Assembly (NCBI RefSeq): GCF_947242115.1
Contig: NC_074711.1
Coordinates: 40,577,265 to 40,641,264 of the forward strand
DNA from: Biomphalaria glabrata
Taxonomy: Eukaryota > Mollusca > Gastropoda > Planorbidae
Length of the DNA stretch: 64,000 bases
Direction of reading: 5' to 3'
The notes under the pieces were generated by a model. That model searched no databases and had not been told where the DNA came from. It saw nothing but the letters and a program-made list of their open reading frames with translations. Shown here in pieces: positions 48,865 through 59,300 of the stretch. The position numbers were made by a program, and so were the translations under genes. Numbering within the stretch: position 1 is the stretch's first letter; each line of letters begins with the position of its first letter.

Positions 48865-48950
48865 TAGTCCTAAGTTCAAACCCTGCCTACTGTCACCCCC
48901 TCTATCCTGATGGAGGTTCTGCTTAGAATTTAATAATGTTAACTTCATTT
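48865..48950 (+). mobile_element. tRNA-derived SINE fragment
   Basis: TTGATAGTCCTAAGTTCAAACCCTGCCTAC (B-box GTTCAAACCC), then TATCCTGATGGAGGTTCTGCTTAGAATTTAATAATGTTAACTTC, aligning with the 3' part of the SINE at 6888. 48,950-50,120 has no other feature apart from the distal AATAAA sites. Confidence 0.7.
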
Positions 48951-50120
48951 TACTGTTACAACTGTTTAGGATGAACATTTACAGAGAGAAAAAATAACTA
49001 CCTGACTTGACATGACCTCAGGCCACTGCATTTTTGTTGTTGTTTTGTTTACCATACCATTAAAATGCCATTTCTTAATTCATCCTTGCATGACTATTTT
49101 TGTGACCATCAAGGTATGACTTGAGGACTCAGTGGTCACAAGGAATTTTTAATCATTTAATTCAGTCCACTGCAATCAACATTATTTATTTTTCACTTTG
49201 GTGCTTTTATTGATCGGAAACTTGAATTCTTTGTTTATTATGCAACTAATAAGGACTGTCATACCTGTACATACCTGAGTATTCTTTATTTATAACTAGT
49301 TATATTCATAGAGTTTCTTAACCACTTCTTTTGTACATACTCATTTCCAGTATTAAGACGCATAATGGTAGATTATATAGAACAGATGAAAAAGCATTAC
49401 ATAATATTTAGTGCAAGAATTTAATTACTAGCAGAAATATGATTCTTATATTTCTGTGAACAGTTCACCCATTTAAACACCAAAATAATCTTTATATAAC
49501 TGCATTTGTCTAGGACCAAACTGATTTTGCATTGCTACATATTGTATACAACTTTGGATATCTGTTGTTTTGTTTCCCTCTAGCTTGTGTATTCTGTTGT
49601 AGAGATAAAGTCAAACCTGCTCACGCAAAATGTGTACAAAAAAAAAATAAGTGCCAATGTTGACAATTATGATTTGTGTTTCATTCTGCTGATATTGTTT
49701 TTTTCGTAAATGTGCGTTTTAAATGCTTTGGCCCCACTCCCAATATATATGCATTGTGAATCAAATAAATGATGTCTCTATCCCTACGTTGAAATAAAAG
49801 AAGTGTCTTGAGTTTATATTGTCATTATGTTACTGTATTTTTTAACGTCCAAAAAATTAAGAAATATATTACAATAAAATGTACAAATATTGAATTTTAT
49901 TTAGTTGTTATACTTTAGAATACTTTTAGTGAATATTTAAAAAAAAAACAAGGTTACTGAGAATTTGTAAGTGGTCCACTCAAGCAGGTAAAAAGACAGG
50001 TTTCACTATTTTCAGCATCAATATCAGAAGCTAAAAACTACTATTATCTCTTTCATACATAAAGAAGAGTTCATTGTTAGGCCAACTGAAACAATAATAC
50101 CACACGGAACAGAGATATAT

Positions 50121-50350
50121 TTATATTACATTGCGAATATATATCCATATGTATAGTGCTTTGTATGTAATTTTATTTTTATGTCTGAAAAAGTTCTTCC
50201 TAGAGATATTATTAGAGAGGCACCATGTTCCCTCTCCATCCAGCAAGGTAGTCTGACGAAGCGCCTTTAACTCCGCCAAGTGTTTTCCTGCGTTCTGAGC
50301 GTCTACCACCGTATTAGGAAGGGCCCATTCCAACGTTAGAGTATAACGGA
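50121..50350 (-). other. Unidentified GC-richer patch with a 70-codon open frame
   Basis: The reverse strand encodes a peptide starting 'MEWALPNTVVDAQNAGKHLA' in about 200 bp of clearly higher GC than its surroundings. I do not recognise it. It could be the end of an undefined repeat, a single exon of an unseen gene or a chance frame. No splice context or upstream signal convinces me it is coding. Confidence 0.25.
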
Positions 50351-50639
50351 GTGAGACGTTCCGATAAAATATTTTCTTGGAATCTTGAGTGCACTATTCA
50401 TCCTAGTTAAAAAAAAAAAAAAAAGGTCGCCCAAATTAATAAAGAATGAGATAGCAGTAGCCAATTCTATTATGCAAGAGATGGTGAGGTGCATATAGCC
50501 GACATATGTCTTATTAAGACAATTGTATAAATAAAAGGCCTAAAATAAAATATATAAATCTAGATTAGCCTAAGCAAATTTAGATGTATATCTAGAGATT
50601 TTATTTTTTAACGTGACTGCTTGTGCCAAGATATAATTT

Positions 50640-50714
50640 TTCCCAATCGGCTGTCACCCTAAATGGGGTCATCCAGTGTGGACCTATCCTCAGTACCCCG
50701 TAGTGACGCCACTG
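50640..50714 (-). mobile_element. Terminus of a CAGTGGCG-type DNA transposon
   Basis: Ends GTAGTGACGCCACTG, the reverse complement of CAGTGGCGTCACTAC, with AGGGTGACAGCC on its inner side. It resembles the terminus of the element at 10,926. The opposite end is not found. Confidence 0.45.
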
Positions 50715-50859
50715 CTAAATATTTAAAAGATATAATAAGCGATAAAAGATGTAATTTTCATAGCGCTGTTAACAAGAAGCAATGATAACAAGTAGGCCTA
50801 CTAAAAAACACGACAGTTTAATAGACAAAATAATAAAAAAAATAAAGTATGAAATTGAT

Positions 50860-50960
50860 AGTGGTAAATGGTAATGGGTTGGTCACGTGCACTTAAGACT
50901 TATTGACAAGATCATCCTTCAAGATACAGAAACAACAAAAAGGCTAGATAAACAATTGTA
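50860..50960 (+). mobile_element. Short LINE fragment, RTE-like
   Basis: GGGTTGGTCACGTGCACTTAAGAC..GACAAGATCATCCTTCAAG parallels the 'WFGH...L...ILQ' coding region of the relic at 121-590. Too short for more. Confidence 0.45.
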
Positions 50961-51769
50961 AAACTATTGATGGCTCTAACGCATGTTTTTTTGCTACGAA
51001 TCTAATATATATAGGCCTATTCAGACAAAGTCATCATTTTTATTTTTTTACTTTATATCGTATAATTCATTTAAAAAAATTAATTTAAATAGAAAAGAAA
51101 AAAGTAGGCCTACCATGCTCACGCTGAGAATCTGAACCCAGTACAAATTGGCTTTTAAAGCTAACAATCAATAACGTAAATGCCACACGGCCGATGTTTT
51201 TCTATCAAATCGAGTGAATATATAAACACAGTTTGAATTAATACATTTTTATTTTCGAAGAATAAATCTAATTTTTTCTGCACTATTGTACTATTTTACA
51301 ATTATTTCTTCAAATGTTGGAATTTATATGAATTTAAACATAATATATGATGTAAAACAGTATTCGTAAAATAAAACCTAATGTTGTTTTTTTTTTTGTG
51401 GTTGATCTTTAAAATTGTCTATGTCTCTATGGTCTCCTTCAGTCGCGAAGCGACTATTATATGGATCATCTCATGGAAATGAGATGAATGCCTGGGCATT
51501 ATAGCTGTGGTCGGAATTGTAAGTCTAGTAATATTCATATAAATTAAAAATAGATAACTAATTTTGCCAACAGTTATCTGCCTTTGAAGAATAACCTTTT
51601 GGTACATTACCGGTATTTTCGTAATCAAATAGAGAACTCTATTGACTTTATAATAAACAAAATTTTGCTTTTTTTTTTTCATAAAAAAATAATTTTTAAA
51701 TAAAAATTAAAATTGGCATAACATAGGCCTACATAAAATGTTTTTATAATTATCGCTTCATTATGGATG

Positions 51770-52435
51770 CTCGTGTGGAGTTTTTGATCTCCCATCGAGC
51801 GCCTCCCCAGGTGGCGGATAGGGGAATGCCCTCCAGATATGGTGGGTACCGGGGAAATAAAATACCCGGGGTGGACCAAAATCAAACCTGCTGCCTTGCA
51901 GGAAGTGGAGGGATCCACAAAGGCTAGGGCACCTTACCCGAAAATAAAGGCAGCTATCCAGAGAGCTGAAAGGGGCAGCCCCCCAGATGGTTATGCACAG
52001 GGCTAACAACTCTGTCATATAAAAAATACTGTTACGAAAGCTACTACACACAAGAAAACCCGGACAGATCTCAACGGAAAACGACCTAGGCCTGGAAAAG
52101 GACATGATTTTTGTTTTGCGACATGGAACGTGCTAAGCCTTTATAGAGCAGGTGCGCTAGCCCAACTTACTGAAACTACGTTGGGCAGGTCACCTTGAAA
52201 GAATGTCAGACAACAGAGGGGCGAAAATCGTATACAGGCAAAAACCAAAAGGCAGGCGACTCAAAGGCAGACCCCGAATGCGATGGATAGATGACGTGGA
52301 AGCAGATCTGAAGCAGCTTGGGGTTAGGGCGTGGAGACGAAAGGCCCAGGAGAGATCTGAATGGAAGGATGTGTTAAAGCAGGCCAGAGCCCTCCATGGG
52401 CTGTAGCGCCACTGGGATGGATGGATATTCATTAT
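51770..52435 (+). mobile_element. Internally deleted RTE-like LINE with ATGG-repeat tail
   Basis: A GC-rich 5' region (51,775-52,100) runs into the beginning of an endonuclease ORF ('FCFATWNVLSLYRAGALAQL', 52,111-52,170). It then jumps directly to the C-terminal end of the reverse transcriptase ORF ('MSDNRGAKIVYRQKPKGRRL', 'KGRPRMRWIDDVEADLKQLG', stop at about 52,404), followed by a short 3' end GCGCCACTGGGATGGATGGA. 'GRP..RW.DDVE.DL' is an RTE-type C-terminus. The whole reverse transcriptase core is missing, so it can only have moved in trans. The last segment still has an open frame. Confidence 0.85.
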
Positions 52436-53119
52436 GGATGTAACAGACCTCTAATACAGCAGAAATAGATCTACTTACTGAAATTGGCGATTAAGATTAT
52501 AAACACTATCGTAATCGTAACGTAATCTCCAATTCAAATAATAAAATATAAGTAGGCCTAAATAGGCCGATCTTCTGCTGCACTAGAAGTTTGTATGTGA
52601 ACAATCATTTTCAAGCATGAACTTTAAATTTATTAGGAATAGACTCTTAAGAAATCGGCTTACAGATGAGAAATTTAGCCTAAAATAAATAATATAAAGA
52701 TACTATAAAAGATAAATAAAATAGAATTTGCTTTTGAACATTTTTTATAATATAGAATTATAAAAACATTTTAACTCAACAATTTGTAACTAGCATTGCT
52801 GATTTATCTGAAAGTTATGTGTTCTTAGAACAAAGCCACACATGAATTTTGTTACGAGACAAATGCAATACCGGTATCTAGATGAAGAAAACATGTTAGG
52901 CTCATTGCTTTATTTATTATTTCGCTCTTATTATTTTTAATATTAATAAATTCATTGAGCCTCGGTGACTATACTCATAAAGTAAAGCTCTCCTCTGGCC
53001 TTCATTGCAGTAGGCCTACATACACAAATAGAATGCTCGGACTGAACAAAGCTTAATTTTGCTTAATAATGTGAAGGAAAGTTCTAGACATTAAATTATT
53101 AAGACATCACTTGTGACCT

Positions 53120-54240
53120 CTTATCGATTCTAGTAGTATAGATCTAGTAAGCTCTCATTGTTGAGGAAAAAATAACAAGAATCCTTCATGTGTGGTTGTC
53201 AGAAATGACAAACTATAATAGATCTATCAATTTACAAGAAATCGTTTCAGCGTGATTGACAGACGGACGTACTGGCACACCATACATACACTCACACATA
53301 AATATATGCGCGTTTCTATTTATAGATTTGGAAGGAGGATGTTTTATCAGCTGAGTTTCAATTTACTTCCGGGATTATTATTTTCTAAATCCCAAATAGC
53401 TACACTTAGATTACCGTGTCGTGCGTTTCTGTGAAACGGTGTTTGGTCCCCAGCAAACCTAGACTAGATCTAGATTGGAGATCAAAACGAAATTCCTTGC
53501 TTTGCTTGGACACTTAGATTACTGATTTAGTTTAGACTAGATCTAGACATTGACATAGTCACATTAATCTTAAAAAATCTGTAAGTTTAAGTCATAATAA
53601 TGATAATAGATAAATTAAATAAATAAAAATAGATTAAATAGAATATAGATTTAGATCTATCATCTAGCCTAGATCTAGTTAATAAGATAAGATAATAATT
53701 AATAATATTATAATTATAAATTACAGTATTGAGTATAACACTAAGACTATAACTATGTAACTGAGTAATGAGTATCCTATAGTCAGTATAGTCTAGATCT
53801 AGAATGATGAATCTGGGGACACAACAATTCGTTCACTGACATTTGGTTCACTGACAAATCTTTCATGACATTTCGTTCACCCGACAATTTGTTCACGCTA
53901 CTATTTGTTCACCCGACATATCGCTCACAGACAACTTGTTCACCGACAGTTGGTTCACGACAAATCATTCATTCACACTGCAAATCATTCACTGAGAATT
54001 TGTTCACAGACAAATCGTTCACTGGATAGTAACATATTGTTAATATTATATAATCTCGTTGCGTGTTTAATTTTTTAAAAAGATTTGTTGGTGAACGAAA
54101 TGTCAATGAATGAATTGTGGTGAAACCAATCTAGAGCTATAACTAAAATGACTAGATCTAGAGTCTAGAACTAATCGAGATCTAGAATCTAGACTAGAGA
54201 TAGAATCTTGATATATATAGAATCAAGACTAGAATTCATA
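53120..54240. repeat. CTAG/AGATCT-rich low-complexity region
   Basis: Repeated AGATCTAG, CTAGACTAG and TAGATCTAGA words on both sides of the tandem array at 53,824. No coding content. 52,435-53,120 shows no recognisable feature. Confidence 0.55.
53824..54120. repeat. About 13-copy 15-bp array ACAATTTGTTCACCG with an inverted partner
   Basis: Degenerate tandem units of 14-16 bp built on ACAAATCGTTCACTG run from 53,824 to 54,025. An inverted stretch of about 2.5 units (GATTTGTTGGTGAACGAAAT onward) lies at 54,082-54,120, with 56 bp of unrelated spacer between. Arrays in inverted arrangement are typical of the ends of some DNA transposons; no transposase is present. Confidence 0.8.
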
Positions 54241-54752
54241 TGACTTTACACATTTAATCTTAAAATTACTAGACCTAGGCCAATGTTATGATCAGGAATA
54301 GTAGGCTTTTTGGTACCAAGTAATTGTGTACTATGCTGTTCGTATCTGATTTGCTTCTTAGATACGGTTCCACGACATTAAAATTATAGCCATTATTTTT
54401 TTTTTTTAAATTTAATCCTAGTTTCCATGTTAATTTTTTTTTTTTTAATTCTTTATTCATTGTTTACTTTATAGAAAAAATGTCCATTAGGTAGGCCTAT
54501 ACGTTAAGTTTGGTGAAAAAAATGTAAACAAATAAATAAATAAAATATTTTTAAAATATTCAAAGATATCAACAAAAAAAGAACTTTCACCAATGTTTTG
54601 GAAAGGCGTAGATGAATGTAAAAAAAAAGACTTTGCAATGGCTTTATCATTTATGTTACATCGGTAATGGGCAGTACCGGTAACTAATGTTACCGGGCCG
54701 GGCATTTGTGCGTTGGATATTTCTTACATCTCCAGTTCATGTTTCCATTTAA

Positions 54753-54847
54753 CCCTTTAGACGCGTGTGGTATTCTGGCCTCTAAACATTAGAATTGTAA
54801 TTCCATTTTGTATGCATTCATTATAAAAAAGCTCAGCACATTAAGGG
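54753..54847. mobile_element. 95-bp TTAA-flanked mini-element (piggyBac-like)
   Basis: TTAA (54,749-54,752), CCCTTTAGACGCG on the left; CACATTAAGGG then TTAA (54,848-54,851) on the right. Both ends read CCCTT inward and the TTAA duplication is perfect. It differs in sequence from the 22,054 family. Confidence 0.65.
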
Positions 54848-55452
54848 TTAATTGCCTTCTTCTTGAGCCAGAATTCACATCTTTCATAAACTAGGATAGA
54901 TCTGCCTTTACTACATAATGTGAAATCCAGAGGCAATTCTCTAACAGTTCGTGTAAACTGGCAATGTTGGCTATTTGAAATAGAGAACTGTTGATCACTC
55001 GTAAAACCTAAAAAGGATGCTGTGGAGTGAGAAAAATTAGATCAGATCGACGCCTAATGTCAGAGAGAGAGTCACTCCCTATATATGCATGCAAGATTAT
55101 TTCCAATAAGCAATTAATCAATATTAAGGCCTTAGAAAACTCCATCATGATGTAAATATAGTATAAACAGGTATTTATGTCCACACAAATACCAGTGTTG
55201 ATATCTCAAGTGAATATCAATAAAGAAAATACATACTTACATATAAATACATGAAGAAATGAAATATTGATAGAAATATGAAATACCGTTATATATGATA
55301 AAGTCCTTTAACACAAATTACAACTTTAATGTTTAAAAGGAATTTTACAAAACTTATGTAGGTGACACGATATTCTGAGGATGGGAAAAGTCAGCCTTTA
55401 TTAGAAAAAAATAAAACCTTTTTTTCGAGGCTAAAAATGATGCACCCATGGT

Positions 55453-55660
55453 CGTCAGGAGTTATCAGCAGCATGATCATAAGTATTCTAATCGTTCTCA
55501 TCTCTTAAATCATTTCCACTACTTCCACCATACCTTGGCCTTTGATGATAAGTTATCAGTGGCGTGGTCATAATTATTCTAATCATTCACATCTTTCAAA
55601 AGATTTCCACTACTGGTACTTCCACCACACCTTGGCCTTTGATCATTACCTCATGCACAG
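55453..55660 (+). repeat. Two-copy tandem duplication, about 100 bp each
   Basis: GTTATCAG..G..TGGTCATAA.TATTCTAATC...CATCT...AAATCATTTCCACTAC..TTCCACCAYACCTTGGCCTTTGAT occurs twice in direct order. It is probably part of the 3' region of the adjacent reverse-strand LINE. Confidence 0.8.
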
Positions 55661-55689
55661 GGTAGTAGCTCTTTTGCAGACTGTGCCAA

Positions 55690-56345
55690 GGAAAAATAGT
55701 AGTGTGTGCTGTTCTCTTCATTGTTCATCACTGCTGTACATTGTGTTGGTTATGTTGGTTTTAGCGGTAGTAGGGTCTGCCTAAGGGGATATGGTTTACA
55801 GTTTCATAAGGGTGGGCACAGTATCTACAAAGGGTTAGGTTTGTGCGATTTATTTTGTTCCGATAGTAATTTAACAGAGGTGTGTTTCCTGTTTCTAGTT
55901 AAAAAATTGTAGATTGCACTTTGTAGGATAGGAATTTAATACTGTTCATTTTGTTTCTTCGTAAATAGCTCAGCCTGTGTTTCCTGATGCTCATTGGTTG
56001 AGCCACTCCTCTTAGGGGTTGTTGACTAATATTGATCTTAGGGTGAGGTAATTAACAGGTCTGAATGTGGTTGTTCCATAGAGGATCCTGCCTTTGATAG
56101 TTTATCAGCCTTTTCATTTCCCATGATGCCAATGTGTGTAGGGATCCACTGTAATGTGATACTGATATTTAATTTTGACATCATCTGATGGATTATCATG
56201 ATTAGTGTTGTGAACTATCTTGGGCTGGATAAGTTGCTGCTGTTAAGTACTTGCAGAGTGAATTGGGAGTCTGTAAAACTACTTAAACTACTGCAAAGCT
56301 GTCTCAAGAGTCGTATTGGAATAGAGGGTTTTGTACTATTGTTTA
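55690..56345 (-). mobile_element. LINE RNase H and C-terminal region (I/Jockey-like), next to SHTN1 exon 1
   Basis: On the reverse strand, with frame breaks: 'FTDSQFTLQVLNSSNLSSPR', 'LNISITLQWIPTHIGIMGNE' followed by 'KADKLSKAGSS' (RNase H core: TDS, and 'W.P.H.GI.GNE.AD'), then 'CRYCAHPYETVNHI' (zinc-knuckle-like end). No reverse transcriptase remains. It stops within about 30 bp of the acceptor of the first SHTN1 coding exon. Confidence 0.88.
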
Positions 56346-56386
56346 CCATGCATTTGCTGTATTTTCCAGGTGCATAAGAGTTCAAA

Positions 56387-59300
56387 ATGACGGATAATTT
56401 AGACAGCATTGATTTTTGGAAGAACAAATGCAAAGAGTTGGAGAAGGTTATCAAGACATTATCCAATCATTGTTTGAAAGGTAATATATAACATTATTTG
56501 CATTCATCAAGACAGAGTCCATTTGATATATATCAAAGTTGTCGTTAGTCATAATGCAACTAGAAGCATGTTAAACTGTATTGCTTGAGGTAAACAAAAA
56601 TAAATGTGCTGCTAATTTATTTTAAAAGATGCATTAAAAATAACAACTTGTTTCTGTATTATAAATTTTTTTGTCTCTAGTGGTAGAAAAGCATGAGGAA
56701 CTTTTAGTAAACTACAAGAAAAATCAGGATCAGGTAAATATAATGTAATATTAGAGTAACTTTGTTACAAACTACTTTAACATTTTGAAGTGCATTTTAA
56801 ACTAAGAGAAATTAAATGTGAAGAGATATTAAATTTTTTTTTTAATTATGTTTTAAGATTTTTTTATTTTTTTTCAGTACAGTATTTTGCTACAGAGATT
56901 GAAGGAAAAGGGAGATCAAATTAAAAAAGCAAAAGAAGGTTTTTGTTTGCTTGTTTTTCATTTTAGTCCTTGCTTTAAGTGTTTTAGTATTGCTTATTGG
57001 GCCAATTACAAAAATGTTTTTTTTATTAATGATGTTTTGTTCTTGCTAATCCCAGTGTTGGGTCCTGTGACACAAGAATATGAAGCTTTGAAAGAGAAGT
57101 ATGAGATTGCTGTGAGATGTCAATATGAAGCTGAGAACTTTGCATCTAAAGTAACTTGTATTTTCACTTAGGAAGACAGTTAATTTCAAAAGTTGGATTA
57201 AAACTTTAGATATGCTTAAAATAAAGTTTAATTTTTTTTTTTGTTAGACATCCGTTTTTTTTTTTTTTAATAATTACTTTTTCTATTATTTTGTTCCTTT
57301 TTTAATGTGTTTTTTTTTTCCAGGTTAACAACAAAAACAAAATTCTCAAACGTCAGAGCCAGATGCTGCTGGACAAACTGACCAATGTCAATATTGTGGA
57401 CATTAACATAGATGATGAGAATGATAAAGACAATGAAGAGGAAAATGAGTATATAAAAAAGTTGAATCAACAAGTTGAAGGTTAGTGACTTAATTACGCT
57501 TTTAAATTTTGTTCATATTAAGTCTTATATATTTGTTTGTTGTTTTTTTTAATATAAGTATCAATATGTAAGCACCATATAGTGTATTCTTTTGATAATA
57601 TTATCCCTCCACACTCCTACATTTTTTTATTTTTATAAAAGCTTATTTCTCAACTCACTGTCTGGTAAAAAGTTTGTACGTGTTATTTTTCCCACACCCA
57701 ATCTCGGATCAAGTTGAAATTTTGCACATGTATTTCTTGTATCTGACTAAACAAGAACTAATTTTTAAAAATAACCAAATGTGGTGATATAAGTTGAATT
57801 AGTCCCCTTTAGGAGGCTTGAGTCCTGAGTGAACACTTTTTTATGTATTTAAAAAGCGATCATTGTAACATTCACACAGATACTCCCTTCTTTCCCCTTT
57901 CCCAAGTGGTCCAGACAAGGGATAGGATCATTGAAGCAAAAAGCGTGAAATTGCACTAAACAAAAATTCTTGGTAAAAATATTTCTAATCGCACAGATCT
58001 AGATCTATTACAAATGTAATCACATGGGGGATCCAATAAATTTTTAAAGAATTTTTTGTTTTTTCTTGTTAATGATGTAAAGATTGTTTCAATATGCAAT
58101 GTAGGTTGCCCTCTTATTGTCTCTATCTCATGTCATGTATAAGCATTTACTGGCTTAATGACAATTTTAGACCTGAACAAAGTTTCTACCAAAGTAGAAT
58201 GTTCTACCCTTTTTGCAGTCATGTCACATTATTGTTAGTTAATGAAATACAATTTTGTTTATTCTTGAAGAACTAGAAGAGCAAAGCAGCTCTCTGGGTG
58301 CAGAACTAAAGACCTTGAAAGAGGATTATGAACTAGAAAAAGGTTTTAACCAGAAGTTAAAAGAAAAAGTGGAAAGCTTAAAAGCCAAAGTTTCACAGCT
58401 GAAGAAAGCTAACACTTCTCAAGAAGAGACATTAGGACTTCTGGCCAAGACATCGGAAAAAGCTTTCTTAGAGTATCAAGAATTAAGGAAACAATTTGAA
58501 AATGAGATTACTGATCGAACAGCTGTGGAAAAAATTGCTCATAATGTAGGTTGTCAAAACTCATTTTTATCTTTTAAATTAATTGTTAATTTTTGTATCC
58601 TCCTGTCTTCTTAATCAATTGGCTCCTTTTAGGGATGTCCTGAAATTATTGCTTTCAATAGGGATTCAAATTCGTTGCTTTTTTGTGTAGCAGACAAATA
58701 TTTTTCTACTCTGCAATCATGTCCAGGAGAAACTATTACTTTCTTTATTCACTTTGTGCCAAGCTTAACTTCTTTAATTGGCCATTTTCTATGGGGTGTG
58801 TCACCTACCACAAAAGTCACAAATTGTTCAGTTATTGTAATAAAAATTGTAGTTTTTAATTTTTCATAACTCTATTATATATATTTTTTTATTGTAATTC
58901 TCTTTAAATTAATTGTACAGCTTTATGCCGAAAGAGAAGCTGCTAGGCGTCAAAGTGCTATGTTGATGAAAGACATTGGGGCAGATAAAAAACTAATGGA
59001 AGCACTTATCCAAAATGAAGACTTGACAACCAAATTGGAAACAACTAAAAAAGACTTGGAGTACAAGGTTTGGATTTTATTGCTCACTGTCTGATTTAAT
59101 AAATTAATGCAGTTTCAATTTATTGTTTTCATAGATAATGAAGTTTTAAGAGAGCTCCAGTTGATTAAGCCTTATGTTACAAAAAATCTTTTCATTGGGT
59201 TATATCAAGTGCAGTTAATGTTTTTGTTATTGGCACATTAATTTTATCAAATTTTGGGGTGAACTTGTTCTAAATTATTAAAAGGCTGCAAGCTGTACTA

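Noticed and set aside
52203-52406. 67-codon frame as a small basic host protein
   Set aside because: It is the terminal part of an RTE-type reverse transcriptase ORF, next to the matching ORF start.
56215-56466. 83-codon reverse frame overlapping SHTN1 exon 1
   Set aside because: One half is a LINE RNase H relic and the other half is the complement of the SHTN1 coding exon.
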